From positions 33,045,282 to 33,109,281 of the forward strand of contig OZ022258.1 of NCBI GenBank assembly GCA_963978905.1: DNA of 64,000 nucleotides. The letters are read 5' to 3'. How positions within the stretch are numbered: position 1 is the stretch's first letter; each line of letters opens with the position of its first letter. The position numbers and the translations under genes were made by a program. The notes beneath the pieces were generated by a model. That model worked only from the letters and a program-made list of their open reading frames with translations, was not told the origin of the DNA and did not search any database. This DNA comes from Trichostrongylus colubriformis (Eukaryota > Nematoda > Chromadorea > Rhabditida > Trichostrongylidae). Shown in pieces: positions 10,598 to 23,220 of this stretch.

Positions 10598-13275
10598 TTT
10601 AGTAAGTGATGGGGAATGATTCAGAGGGATCTGGTCTGAAAGGATCCTGTATTTGTTGAAGAAATGGCTTTCTATGACTAAAAGTGGATTGAACATAGTT
10701 ATTCTCTACTTGAATCAACTTGAAAAATATATTTTATGGGATAATAGGCTCATAGATATGGATTGTTAATTTATTGTTGCATTGAGGTGAAAGATTACTA
10801 GTATGAAAAAGGGATAGAATGCAGGGTCTTGTGTATCTTATAAAAAATGTGTGTAAAGGTTCTTTCTATTCAAAGGTATTATTTTAAGTATGTAACATTA
10901 ACATTATACTAATATGCAGCGTTAACATGTTTTGATGGCTAACAAAAATGCAAAAATGTTGCGAACGGCGTTTTTGTAGGATGCGCCATCTTATCATATT
11001 CCTGGTGATTATATTTTTGCTGTGTAGCGAAAATTTATATTTACATATACCTATTGATAATGTGTGTGACTTTACGATGTACAATTGGATTTGATATTGT
11101 CGGATCTATTTTAGGATTGCGCCATGTTTAGCACTTTATGTTGCTTTTTTATAGTCTATTTATGACCACACGGGGACTTTGGATCATTTGACATTGATAG
11201 ATGAGAATAGGGAAATATGTTGTTGTTAATCTTGGTTTATAATCCAAGCAAGCGGTGCACATTGTATTCGGATTATGTTGTAATAGGGGGAAGGAGCCTT
11301 CGTAGGATTATGGCACTTTACTGCAATGGCACAAGGTCTTAAAGATCCCCCGACACCTTCAAACGATAGCCAATCGTCCAATAAGGAAGACAAGAGCCTA
11401 CTGTTTTACTTATACGATGATATCATGATTCCTGGTCAAGCGACTACTCAGCATTTGCTCGAAAAGGTTTTGCATAAAAACATTATAAAAATATTGTACT
11501 ATGAAAAACAAAATAAAACTAATTAGAAGAGTAAGAAATGCTGATTACAGCATAAATGTATTCGTGTATAAAAAGGTTTGGAATGAAAGTGGGTAAGGAA
11601 GGAAACCAGTAATGTTAATTCGTTCAAATCAAGGCACAATACATATCTAGGCGTTCTTATTAGCAGAAACATCATTCATCTCACCCAGCAAAGGCAGCCG
11701 GTTTCGCTCTCCCAAGCCTCAAAAGTGCCAAAGTAACCTTTGGAGCGATCCGTATTTTCGTCGTTACATCCCGCGTTTTTCATCATTGCAACCCCACTTC
11801 ACAATTTGCTAATCAAAAATACACCCTTCATTAGATCGACGTTCAAGAAGAAACGCTTCTAGCTCCCACACAGGGTTTCAAAACAGCAACCTCCTCGCTG
11901 CCGCCCCATTTTTGTGCAATCATGCCATATTACATGTAAATACACAGCGACGCATCTTGGTCTGGAAGTGTGTTTGTTGCAAAATAACCCGAAAATCAAA
12001 GGTGAACAGCTTTCGCGTTCTGTAGCCGCTTTTTTAACAAGCAAACTATGCTGTTATCGAGCTCAAAGCCTTAGCAATTGTTTACCCCTAAGACAGTTCC
12101 ACTCTCACGAGCCAATGCCTGGATAATATTGTTCGCACATAGTGCACTTTGAAATGCTGCAGCACACATCAGATCTAATCGGTCGAAGTAGCGAATTTCC
12201 ATGAGACGTTAAGGCTTCACAATTAAATATGAACACAATACATTTTGTGCTTTCCTCAGTTGATACTTCATCGATATTGCCATATTTGCTAGATATGGCA
12301 TGTCAACGATATCGTCCACGCCAGTCTGCCACGCGAGTTTTTGTTCTCCACCTCAACATTAGTGAGTAAACTTCATTCAGTAATGATAGTCAAATTTTAT
12401 GCTTAAATTATCCAATGGGATATTAAAAAATCTTTCGGAGTTAAGTAGCTACCTAAAATTACCTTTATGTTTTCCTATAGTGCAGTCATTACTCGGATGG
12501 CGGCCAGTGCAGTATGCACTTAAATCTTAAAATTACAATCTGAGACCAAAGTATAGTCCGACTGAGAAAAAAAGGCGAACGCAAAATTAGTCACCCATAA
12601 GCTTCTCCGCCTCCCTTATGTGCGGAGGCGGCTGAGGAATTTTCAACATAGCGACAAGTTCCCATGCGGTACAGCATTCCCTTAGAAATTGCATTTTAGA
12701 TGGATAAAGAGTTACCGCAACTCAGGACAAACGGCTTGAGAATCATACAGCTCGACCAAAGAACCTACAAGGTACATTACTCGATGATGAGTAAAGTACA
12801 GAGTATTATATATTCTTTACACTCAGCCTGCCCCAGTGCTCGGCATCCTTCGGTGTTCCGGGTTGCAGAGCTGGTCGACCAATCCTTGTGTATCTGTGAT
12901 CTCGAGGCATCGATGAGCCTCGCTGACTCCTCGGCTGTATCTCTCACTGAAGGCGGTCCAGGATAGGCATCCATGTCGTCGAACAGCTTGTGGTAGTGCT
13001 GGATCGTCGCCGTCACTGCTCTTTTTCTCTCTAGTGCAACCGCACACTCGTCCGGCTTCGTATGTACGCTGGCATGATGTTTCGCTTTTCTCCGGCACTG
13101 CCGCCTGCTGTTTCTACAGTAGGATTAATTCGCCGCTTCTTCGTAACCTTCATGTTGTTCCAAACATAAGTGACTGCGCTTCTGTGAATCTGGAAGTTCT
13201 CCCTCTCGCGCGGTACGGACTCTGGGTCACGTTCGCGCTTGGCGCACGAAGAGATTGCGAGCTAGGAGCGTTTTA
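10598..13275. other. Unassigned, AT-rich region
   Basis: No recognisable gene. 10600-11600 is AT-rich. A small stem CCGCCTCC/GGAGGCGG lies near 12607-12631. Minus-strand open frames at 12777-13098 have no domain I recognise. Confidence 0.35.
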
Positions 13276-13341
13276 GTTGGGTCCTGGAGCTCTTACGCCT
13301 AGAGGAAAGCGTAAGGCACCGTCATCGCTCCAGAACCCAAC
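13276..13341. repeat. Compound hairpin, 15-bp outer stem and 7-bp inner stem
   Basis: Outer arms 13276-13290 and 13327-13341 are inverted copies with one mismatch. Inside them CTTACGC (13292-13298) pairs with GCGTAAG (13309-13315). The nested arrangement could be a small structured RNA or a foldback remnant; nothing supports one over the other. Confidence 0.6.
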
Positions 13342-16300
13342 CAATACGATGCGTATAGGTAGAACAATCACATTGCACACCGAACGCTGCAATGGGAATT
13401 TTTAACTCCAGTGGCACACAACCATGAAGTATTCCAGTTTCTTCAGTTCCCCTTTTCTTTCTTTCTCTTCTCTGCTCTCTCTTCCCGTCTTCCATGCAAA
13501 GCGAATGTCTCGCCTTTCGCTTCCTTTCTTTCGACTTTTTGAAGTACTTCGAGCATATTAAGATGACTACATAAAAGCGTAAAGCTGTAAGTTCGTCTAA
13601 TTCGTCCGCAGCAACCAGTATTTCATGACATTTGTGAGGAAGCATGAAATTTTCACACTGGCAAGAACCACCTTCTTTGTAGCCATACCTGTCATGAAGC
13701 TACTGCACCTTCACAGAGAAGTACAGAAGTCCGCTTCTACGCGCCAAACGAATGTCATATTTGTGTTCCAGGGGTCGAAATACCCCTGGGTTGAAGTTGG
13801 TAGCTGAAGCGACCGCATCGCTCGAAGAGGTAGTGGAGTAGCCCTGGGTAGATGATGCCGCGATATTCTTTGCTGACCTACAGGTTGACCAACTCGCAGC
13901 GGGCTTGCTGGATGACGGTGTTGCACTCAAAACACTTATCGTCGTGGAACTTCAGTATCTGATGGAAAGATTTCATTCTTCCATTTCAGCTTTCCTCGAA
14001 TTCGTTACTCGTGATCGGAAGCCATGCTGATACAGGGCTCAATTTATTCACGTATTTGCATTTTCTTCTGGGGGGAGGGGGGTGAGTAATGTATTCGTGG
14101 ATCGTGAAAGCTTCCGTCAAAGATTCCTTCCTTCGATTTTCATTTTATCTCTGCATCGTGCCGCAAAATCAGGTGAAACAACATGGAGACGATCGGTGTA
14201 CTGAAGGAAGTAGGCATACAGACCATCTTCAACTGAAAGCGCAAAATGCCTTCGAAAAGCAGCGGGGGAAAAGTACTGGAAATACACGCGTATGTCACGA
14301 AAGCTGCTATTACCAACATCAGGCGCTGTGAGAAGCAGCGTTCCGGTCCGTTGGAAAAGGACGTCTAGCATATGGCTGAAGTCGCGGATGTCGATCTTCG
14401 AAAATACAAAATAACGCACTGACTTTCGGCCATTTATCGAGGTGTTCATGACTGTCAGGATATAGCAGCCTCTGCTCCTTTACATACCTACATATAGCAT
14501 CTATGGCAATATGTGCTGACAGTATTGGGATAAGCGCAGCGAGACGGAATTCCCCTTGGATTTTCAGGACAAACTCCGATGTCTGAAGCTGTGGTATCTT
14601 TGCGATGAGGCGATCCAATCCAGAGTCCAGTTGTCACACCTGGATGAAGTTGTGGTTCGTTGTTTCCTTTCTATCATGTGAGACGTCAGATTCAAGTTTT
14701 TGCAGTTGCAGCGCATCTTTACTATTGCTGATGTGCAGATGCAGTTTTTGACAATCTCGTACGTCATGTTGGTAGCATCATTTCACGTACGGCACTATTG
14801 TGGAATACTATCTTGAAGCAATAGCTGTCTGCATTCCATCGAGCATAAATACGTCGTTCAATATATGTAGGTGTGAGAGGGCAATCCAAGTAATGTTAAG
14901 GTGACGCTAAGCCATGATCGTTTATGGCTGGCCAGGGAGGAGTCGAAGCTAGATCTCGTTCTGGGAACTTCTCCCTTACCATGGTGGATAGTGAGGAGGA
15001 CCTGTTGTTTCCATTTTTACACCTAGAGAGCTCGTAAACTGTCTCGGGCACAAGATAGTCTGTAGAAGAAGCATCCAGAACTAGGTTACCTATTACATCC
15101 TAATCCGTCGCAGCTCAACGCATCCTGTTATTCCTGGAAAGCTGTTCGCTTGTTTCAGTTCCTTGATCAAACTGTTACGGTTGACCGCTACACTTTTCAA
15201 CTGTCAAGAGACATGGTGCGCACATTACTGTCAAGCAGGCCGTAACTCGTGCTTTTTGTGAATAATTTTTTTTTGAAAATTTCTGTAAAAAAACGCCATC
15301 AGCCATGAGGAAGTTAACTTGAACATATCTATGACATATGCCCATGACACCAAATGTACGTAACAAGCGCCAGAGAATAGCACTATCTCTCCGGGAAGGT
15401 TTAACGACTTCTCTTTCGTTGAATGGGTTGCCAGCCAATAGCCCATGAAATTTTCCGGAATGCGGTCAAATTTTCGAATTGGCCAAACATCGGGTAATTT
15501 TCAAATTTTCGAATTGACTATCCCATCGGGTAATCTGATCCCCTGATCAAGAAAAACACACCGGTTTCCGAGCGAAAAGGTCTGGCTCGCGCGCTATGGC
15601 TCCCGAAAGTACAATGTAATAGTACCAGTTGTCCAGAAATACTCCCATAACCCTATTCAGATAATCGTTCAGCAGATTTTGAACACAAATTTGAAATCAG
15701 CGTCCGAAAGCGCGTTGAATCATTTGTGTCTCATTGCAAATGGCGAATTCGAACTTATTTCCTTTCCTTGTGAGCCCACTGCAATAGCTCTTAAAGACAC
15801 CAGAAGGGGGTAATTTTGGCTTATGGTAGAACAGACGTAGTGTGGACGAGTTTAAGTGGCCACCACTGTACAAACTCGCCAAATTGACGCCTTGGCATGG
15901 TGCCAAGAGGAGATGTTTTATTATAAAGTGTTCTTTCCTTTTACTTTTCCCTTTACTCCTCATATATTGTTTCTAGATATACTTACATGAATGCTAATGT
16001 AGTTGGGAATGGCCACTCCACTGCGCTGGGAGTCAGGTGCTATTAACGTTGGCCTCTCCTACACGTGGCCCGCAGCCCGTCTCCTCGGACAACTCGGAAA
16101 GTCAGTGTGTTGGATGCGAATGGCATGCGAGTACACACCGCAGCGTCGCGCTTTTGAATCCGGGTTTTTTCGCCGATTATCGCTTCTAACCTTGAGTGTT
16201 CATTACAAAATGCTCATTTCTTTGCATCTTCCTCTTGTTTCGGACCCCTTCCGGTTCCTTTAAGTAGAGCAATACCAGGGAACGAGCAATTTTTCCGGAA

Positions 16301-16599
16301 AAATGTTCGAAAACAAAGAGTTTTGGAAGGCATCCTAACGGCCGTGGATGTCGGCTGACACTGCGTAAATACACTACTCGATATGTTATAACGTCTTGGT
16401 GAAGATCCTAATTTCGGCGAATGCACCTCCTTTGCATTTAGCGCTTTCGGTGCTAAAGTATGGCACTGTAATTCGATAGGAGCTTTGAGGGCTAAGCGGC
16501 CGTCACTCACCTGACTAGACCCAACGACCTCCCTCTTCCCCTCCTGAAATAGTGGGGGTTAGCGCAAGCCTCTCCTAGCGGATAGTGCCGTGGAGCTTC
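13342..16599. other. Unassigned region with minus-strand open stretches 14117-14618
   Basis: Two overlapping minus-strand frames, 14319-14618 (99 codons) and 14117-14449 (110 codons), have mixed composition that could be coding, possibly one gene fragment with a frameshift or two exons. I recognise no domain. Near 15455-15530 the phrase CAAATTTTCGAATTG occurs twice, a short local duplication. Nothing else seen. Confidence 0.3.
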
Positions 16600-16653
16600 C
16601 TATGGAAACAAAGGTAAGAACTAAGCAGGGCACGATGATGGAAGCCTCACAGA

Positions 16654-17646
16654 GTGGAGAGGGATTATCCTAAAAGGAGGGTAATGGAGGCTGGACTCCC
16701 AGACCCTGCGGTCCGGTTTAGGAGATCTGGTATAGTGCCGTCAAGGTCATCTTACGATGCGCGAAAGAAACACTGGGAGAAACTCAGTGTGGTCCGAGCG
16801 TTCAGAGTAGGTAAAGCGGCGTGGTTCTGGAACGAGGAGGTTCACCGAGCTGAGAAACGATAGAAGGAAACATGCAAACGCTGGCAGAAAACTTGGAGCC
16901 CAGAAGACCTCGCCACCACTGGAGGTTGCAAGAGGCTTTTCAAGGTGACCATTGCCAAAGCCAAGAAGATGGAAATGGTTACATTGTACGAGAAGTTAGG
17001 GAGTAGAAAGGCGGTGGATTCGTCTTCAAACTAGCCGAAGCCAGACATCGAGCGTGGTAAAGGGTGGTCAAGATCGTAAAAAACAGCGCCGGTGTCATCC
17101 CAAGGAAGCCAGCAGAGGGATGGTAGGGGTACTTCGATGGGCTTCTGAACGAGTTTCCCCGTAACGAAAGCCCATAGAGGGGGCTACGGCTGGCCCAATC
17201 CTAGCTTGGACGAATGGAGAGATCTTTCTCATGCTAAGGGAATGGATACTGGGAGGGCGGTTGGTCCAGATGGGGTACCAATACAGGAGCTGGGAGGGTA
17301 CGAGATAGATTGGCTCCTCGATTCTTCAACACCGCAGCGGCTGAAGGAAGGATCTCAGATGGGTGGAGGACTAGTACGATGGTCCACATCTTTCAAGCAG
17401 GAGAGTGATTCGATGGACTGCTCCAATTACCGCGGGATAAAGTCGACGGCACATGCCATGAAGCTGTGCGAGAGGCTGGACGATTCAAGGCCAGGGGAGC
17501 TCATCTATATCTCCCAGAATCAGTTCGGTCATCTGTAGTGAGTGAAGAGCTTGAGGCAAAAGTGCAGAAATGGGAGGACAGGCTTGCAGAGAATGGACTG
17601 CAAAAATCCGGGTGAAACTCGACTGAACGTGAAGAAGACTAAGTAT
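16654..17646 (+). pseudogene. LINE A pol fragment, 5' part (linker and N-terminal RT)
   Basis: Contains in-frame and out-of-frame fragments homologous in order to the linker between endonuclease and RT and to the first RT blocks. The longest piece is 17206-17538, with AVGPDGVPIQE and a degenerate NYRGIK block. The reading ends at LNVKKTKY just before the TA target of the mariner insertion at 17649. The same linker motifs recur in LINE B on the minus strand near 43000-43300, so A and B belong to one family. Confidence 0.7.
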
Positions 17647-17648
17647 TA

Positions 17649-18484
17649 GGTTGAGTCGATATGACTCGGGCAAATGGTAGTGATGACTTCTAGAGATCAT
17701 AACTCAGCAATGAGTTAACGAAAGGGATGCGCGAGATACCGTTGGAGTGACTATAAAAAGCTCTTCAAAATACAGTTAAGCAAACACTCCAAACTAATTT
17801 CATTCCGCCACAATGCCGCAAATTTTAAGCCGTCCAGAAACCACATCCGCAACGTCATACACGCCTAAAAGAGGTTTACAAGGAGCATGCCCTCGCCAGA
17901 AATACAGTGCACTTGTGGCATTCAAAGTTTGCGTCGGGCGACTACTCCATTGAAGACGAAGACCGCATTTAATGGAGCGTATACGGGGCAGAATGCTGGG
18001 AGCTGCTCGATGAAGGTACACCAGTATCCGCTGGCGTCTACATTCGTCAATTACAAGAATTGAAGGCAAATGTCTAAAATCCGCAACGGCGGCGGTCACA
18101 TGTCTACCTTCAGCACGACAACGCGAGCCCGCACATTGCAAGATTGACCAAGCCGAGCTGCTCTCGTACAGATGCTCCGTGCTCCCACGCCCACCGTACT
18201 CCCCAGACATGGCCTCTTCGGATTTCCACCTTTCCTCCCACCTCCAATGCCACCTGGACGGCCAAGACTTCACAACTCGCGACGACTACAAGAAGGTACT
18301 CGGGAACTTCTTTGAGGCCCAGCTTCAGGCCTTCTGAAGCAAGGGCATCCGCGATCTGCCTAACAGGTAGCAGTAGGTCATCGATAAAGATGGAGCATAT
18401 TACAAGTGAATCCCAGTTGTCGTTAAAAAGCTGTACGATGAAGATAAAATTTTGTCGGCTTGTTCGATTTATATCGACTCAACC
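17649..18484 (+). mobile_element. Mariner (bandit/Hsmar1-like) internal-deletion derivative, copy 1
   Basis: The 836-bp element is flanked by TA on both sides. Its inverted termini begin GGTTGAGTCGATAT and the sequence reads CCTAATAC after the right end. The remaining transposase has a recognisable N-terminal segment (KRSR.HIRNVI and KFASGDYSIEDE-like) from about 17812. It jumps near 17965-17972 to W.SVYGAECWELLDEG, then continues with RQLQELKANV, the catalytic HDNASPH box and a C-terminal VIDKDG-like end. The central piece with the first catalytic Asp is missing, and there are stops and frameshifts. It cannot encode transposase, so it must have been mobilised in trans. It sits inside LINE A. 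Confidence 0.85.
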
Positions 18485-18486
18485 TA

Positions 18487-19150
18487 ATACATAAGCTCCG
18501 CGGAGTGCCTTCTACCCTTTCGATGGTCTCCTCATGGCGGAGTGCCATGGGGAGACCACTGAAAGAGTAGCAGACTTCAGTATCTCGGCAGTAGAAGGTA
18601 GAAGACTTCAGTATCTCGGCAGTGATCTAGCTGCTGATGCTACGGTGGACAAGGCGGTGGAGGCCCGAATAAACGTGGGCATGGATAAGATGGAGTCTTG
18701 TGGAATCCTGTGTAATCGACGGTGCTCCAGGAGCCCAAGGGCAAAGTGTATTAAGCGGTAGACCCGCATTTCTGCACGGGAGCTGGCCCATAACATAGGT
18801 ACATGACAGACAACTGCACGCAGCCGAAATGAGAATGTTGAGATGAGCATGCGGATGGACGCGACTGTACAAAGTCAGGAACCAGAACGTGATGGCAATC
18901 ATGCAGACGGCTCCTGTCCAACTGAAGTTGAGGGAGAAGCGACTGCCATGGTATTGACACGTACTGAAAAGAGCAGAGATCATCTCACAAGGAAAGCATT
19001 AGGTTCGAAGCGTAAGGGAAGAGAGCACCTGGAGCCCCAAGGAAGAGATGGAAGGACGTCATCAAGAACGATCTCACCAAAGTAAACAGAAGCAACGGCG
19101 AGGATGCCTCGAACAGAGGCAAGTGACGACGTCTGACAAGAACAGCGGAC
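18487..19150 (+). pseudogene. LINE A pol fragment, 3' part (thumb and C-terminal domain)
   Basis: The segment 18534-18761 reads ...RRLQYLGSDLAADATVDKAVEARIN..., the FKYLGS-type block that follows the RT palm in RTE/CR1-like LINEs. It continues in other frames through MLRWACGWTRL and PRGAPRKRWKDVIKNDL-like blocks to about 19130, the usual C-terminus. A short local duplication (GTAGCAGACTTCAGTATCTCGGCAG and GTAGAAGACTTCAGTATCTCGGCAG) lies near 18568-18625. Multiple frame breaks make it a fossil. Confidence 0.7.
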
Positions 19151-21376
19151 GGCGAGTCTAACGTTAGGGAGAAGGAGGAGGTTTCCAAACATGCTTTCCT
19201 TTCTTGCCCTGTCCCTTCCCTGTACTTCTAATGGTAATCCCTTAGATGTCTGGAGCTTATACGGTACTTGGCATACTGCTCTTCTCGGAATATCGCTACT
19301 GCTTCTTCTGGAGCTGTGATTATGGACGATGTAGAGGAACGGATTGGTCGACAGGAACAACGAAATAAGTTAGTGACGGAGTCCATGATTACTACAGAGT
19401 GCTATACCACAGTTCCTCGAAGACTATCGGAAGCTTTCCTTGACGCTGTGCTTCATTAACATCACAACGAAACGATGTAGGATGGGGAAGCAGCAAGCGT
19501 ATCCGTTTTCAGAGAATTTTGTTTGGGATGGAGCGTGAAATGTGTACATAGTTACGGCAACCCAGGATAACTGCACTTGGTTTCAAGCCTTATGTCATGA
19601 TGGACAACTTTTGCGGTGCTTCAATTATGTTCTAATAGAAGAAAGTGGGCAAAAATGGTTGAAGCAGATCGCGAATAGTGTCGCGTGTGTCTGCCACATG
19701 AAAGAATGCATACACATATGGAAAATAAATGGTCCTCACGACTTTATTGAACTATGTATATACAAAGCAGTTTGCTACAAGCTTCAATCTACAGTCTAAA
19801 CACATGTGGAATTCAGAAAAAACTCGTTTGAGGGGAGCAGCGCTCTAAGTGGCCATCAGAAATGGAGCGCCTCTCTTTCTCCGTGTAACTAAAATCCTGA
19901 TAAGGAGCCTTCGAGCTGATACTTGCTCCTTTGGCACCTCTGACGGAGCTGACCATATCGTCCTCGCACGTCTGATCACTGCATGATCTGGTTTGAAAAG
20001 AATACTGTCGAACAAAATTTTCTCGTGCTGCATGGGAGTTCTTTTCACGGTTCTCCACCAAAGAATAAGATAGCGAGTTTCTCAGAACTTTCTCTCGGTT
20101 TGCAAGAGATGCTTGAGCCACAGAAGTGGTCCATGATTGTTGCGGCTGTGGTTGCTGAAAACATTTTGCATTAAAGCAGTATTATTTGCAACGACATAGA
20201 CGGCTACAGCCACTGCGCGTCTTGTAATTCACCGCGTGAAGGGTTGACGCTTCACGAGCGACTCTGATGCACACAGTGATGACATATACAATGCTGCTCC
20301 TTATTCATGGTTAGCGGACTCGAGCGGCAGATTAGTAACGCTTAATTAATCCGTCGCCTCCTTAAACGTCCTTAAAGTACACCAAATGACTGGAAAACGG
20401 TACCAGTGGGAAGCTTCGCTTATAAGAAATTCAGAAGCGATTGGAACACTTTACTGTTCTTCGCTCCTTTAGCATAATTTTTGAAATTTTCACAATTTTT
20501 GCCTCGCATTGGACATGAACCCGTGATCATTTCGGTATCTCTCTATTACGATTCAGCAACTCTGAGCTGAAGATTGTGCCTTGGTCCTTTTTCAAGTTCG
20601 ATATTATGCTACTCCATGGGGGACACTGAAATGATCACGGATGCATGCTACTCTCAAAGAGATTGTATTTGTGGCTACGAAGTCTTTGCTTCTGAACTCG
20701 CAGTCAAAGTCGAGGAATCACGACTTCGCCGACTCGACGAAAATCGCCCGCAGAATTTGAGGCAATGTCTGTGAAAATCTCAGAAATCATACCAGGAGAG
20801 TGAAGAAAAAACTGCCACCTTCTGAATTCGTCCCAAGCAAAGCTTTCTATTGGTACATTCTCAATTTATTAGGGGGCAATTTAAAAGCCGTTGTAGCAAA
20901 GGTAGGATCAAGCATTACTTATCTGTTGTTTGGTGTCGATTGTCCATGAATCGGGAGCTCTACTAGCGTCACCGGAGCGGCGAAGACGTTGAAGAAAAAT
21001 GAAAATAGATAAGGTTCCTACTCGGATGAGAGCGATTGAGGTGGGCTTTGCAGCGGCATACATCTTATCAGTCATCGCTATACTCAGTAGCGACCAAGCA
21101 GACGGAGCATGTGGAAAGGCTCGAATGCACTCTTGATCAAACATCACCTAAAAACTTTCGATAAATTCTCACGGAAACTTCATGAAGCAGAAGGATTAGC
21201 GGTGCCTAATAATGCTTCATTTCGAAAACGTTCCAAACGGGTCGATAGCGGTCATAGCGTCAAATTTGGCGAATTGTGGAATATGAAAGGAGTGGGGCTT
21301 AACAGTTAACAGTAGAGAGAGATCGAATTAAAATGGCGAAAAAACCGAGAGTGGGAACCAGAACCTCTTCTATCGA
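19151..21376. other. Unassigned region
   Basis: No gene recognised. Overlapping minus-strand open stretches at 19813-20121 lack a known domain. A loose inverted pair (CCCGTGATCATTTCGGT near 20522 and ACTGAAATGATCACGG near 20626) is separated by about 90 bp. Confidence 0.35.
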
Positions 21377-21660
21377 GTGTGCACCTTTATGTCAGGATTT
21401 CGCACCACGGCATGTCGCAAGCGAAGCAGTGCAGACGAGCCGAAGACGTCATGTTCTTGGGTCCCGAAGCGATTACAGGTCAACTGCGTATGCCCCTAGC
21501 ATTACCGTACCCCAACTCTACTTGCTGCTCGCTTTGATACAACCCACAAATCACAGCTTCCTCAATTTCCTCCATCTCCGGTTCGTTGAAGACTGCGCCT
21601 GCATGTGCCGCGCGCGACATCGCATGAGGACGGACTTACTTACCAGACATTAGGGTGAAC
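21377..21660. mobile_element. Relative of the 223-bp TIR element, inverted orientation
   Basis: The left end GTGCACCTTTATGTCAGGATTTCGCACC... matches the reverse complement of the right end of the element at 10375-10597 and continues with CGGCATGTCGCAAGCG, TTGGGTC, GATTACA and AACTGCGTAT in the same order. The right end GACATTAGGGTGAAC is a degraded terminus. The interior is partly different, so this is an old or chimeric copy. Confidence 0.6.
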
Positions 21661-23220
21661 TGAAAATTGCGCTCGGAACGTAGCATCTTGTGTGCAATTG
21701 CGGCTATCTGGGAACTGTGTTCACCGTAATCCAAAATTGCCCCTAGGTGTCTTCAAAAGCGCTTAGCATGGTTGTGTTCTTGATCGTAGCTACTGCGAGG
21801 TCTGTTAAATTCAGGATTACTTGACCAGTTCTCAGATTACTTTCCAGGGAGCTTCCACTGACTAGGCTCCTTTCCCCTATCTACTCCAGTTTTTACTCCT
21901 TTGTTTGATGTTTCATACTGGAAAAGATTTGATCAAGGACCTGAAGATGAGTGGGAGATGACTGACCATCAAATGCATGAGTGGTTCCCTATATGTATGC
22001 ATATATATATCCTTCCAAATTGAATATTAGTCAGGCTAGTGACTTGACCTCACTGGGCGATTTTGTACCAGCTACGTAAGTTGCACTTATTGGTTCTGAA
22101 CGGAACATTTCTACAGTCCATTTCAAAGCGGTAGATAAGGTGGGTGTGAGAGTGTGTGGCGGGGTGAGAAAGTTCGATACACTCTCACCCATGTCCGTAG
22201 GCCACGCCCTATCAAGCGCACTGTACAATAGAAGGATCGGGGCTCCCTCCTTGGCTCAGCAGCAATCCTTGTAAGCTCCAGGTGACAAACTCTACAGGCA
22301 CTATCGCAATGGTTATGCACATGTGCCTTCCAGCGAACCCTATCTAATGAAATTGAACAGATGACCGGGGAATGTACTTAAGGAAACAGAGGATTGAGAA
22401 TTGTTGAGGACTTCAAAAATAATGGAGTGGTTATTGAAGAATACGTTTAGCGCGGGTAGAGAGTAGCAAGGCTCAAATACCGTTCCACTCGTTCACCAGA
22501 CTAAACACAAACAAGCTTCGATAAACATCGCAAAAAGCTGGCTCTAATTCAGCGAGTGTCAAATTGAACGAAATGACTCACCTCTGCAAAACATTCTCCG
22601 AAAACGTGCCACATCCGCCTCTCAAAGCCGAGTGGTGCCAGACCCACATGAGCGATACCTGAGTAGAGGGAGCAGTGGAAACAATGAAGACGAGATAATG
22701 AAAAACAAGTAAAAATGATAACATAAGAAAATCTAAAGTGGTCGCAGACACCAATACAACTGCTTTTCGAAATCCTTCGTATAGCGTTCCACGAGACAGA
22801 ACAACAAGTGAGAAACTTCAGAAGAAGAAAACACTTTCTTGGAACTTTGATACACTGATGGACTTTCGAGGCGCGGCTCAAAGAATGGCGTCACATGTTG
22901 TGAGGCTTGACTTGAAAAGACGCTCCTGGCGGAGTATCCTGCCTGTTCGCCTTGATGAACTAGCGTCCCCACATACTTCCACATACAGTGCTGCAAAAGT
23001 ATTGACCGCCCGACAAAGCTTCAATATACTAGGAAGAAATGAAATAGCAGCTTGAGTTCCACTTGAATATGCAATCAAAAGCAATTTCCAGTAGCATATC
23101 ATGATGTACCACCAGAGCTCGATAGAATCCCCCTGGCTTTGGCACAACGAAGAATAGGACGAGGAATAGCAACTGCCGTGGATCGTAGGTGATCGCCGCG
23201 CAAATCGTTTCATTCTCTTG
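21661..23220. other. Unassigned region
   Basis: No recognised gene. A small hairpin (GGGTGTGAGAGTGT with ACACTCTCACCC, about 22141-22192) is present. Minus-strand open stretches around 22549-23220 have no domain I can name. Confidence 0.35.

Larger units (their letters stand above)
16600..19150 (+). mobile_element. LINE A: 5'-truncated RTE-clade LINE fossil, split by a mariner
   Basis: Plus-strand fragments run in the canonical order of an RTE-type pol. A pre-RT linker (AAWFWNEEVHRAEKR, near 16815-16860) is followed by the RT start (GRAVGPDGVPIQELG, near 17240-17300) and the CSNYRGIK-like block near 17425. Then come the post-RT QKWEDRLAENGL block near 17565 and, after the mariner, LQYLGSDLAADATVDKAVEA near 18610-18670 and the thumb/C-terminal blocks to about 19130. 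The region between the CSNYRGIK and QKWEDRLAENGL blocks, including the FADD-type catalytic box, is missing. No endonuclease domain was found upstream, so the copy is 5'-truncated. It has stops and frameshifts throughout. Boundaries are approximate. Confidence 0.75.
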
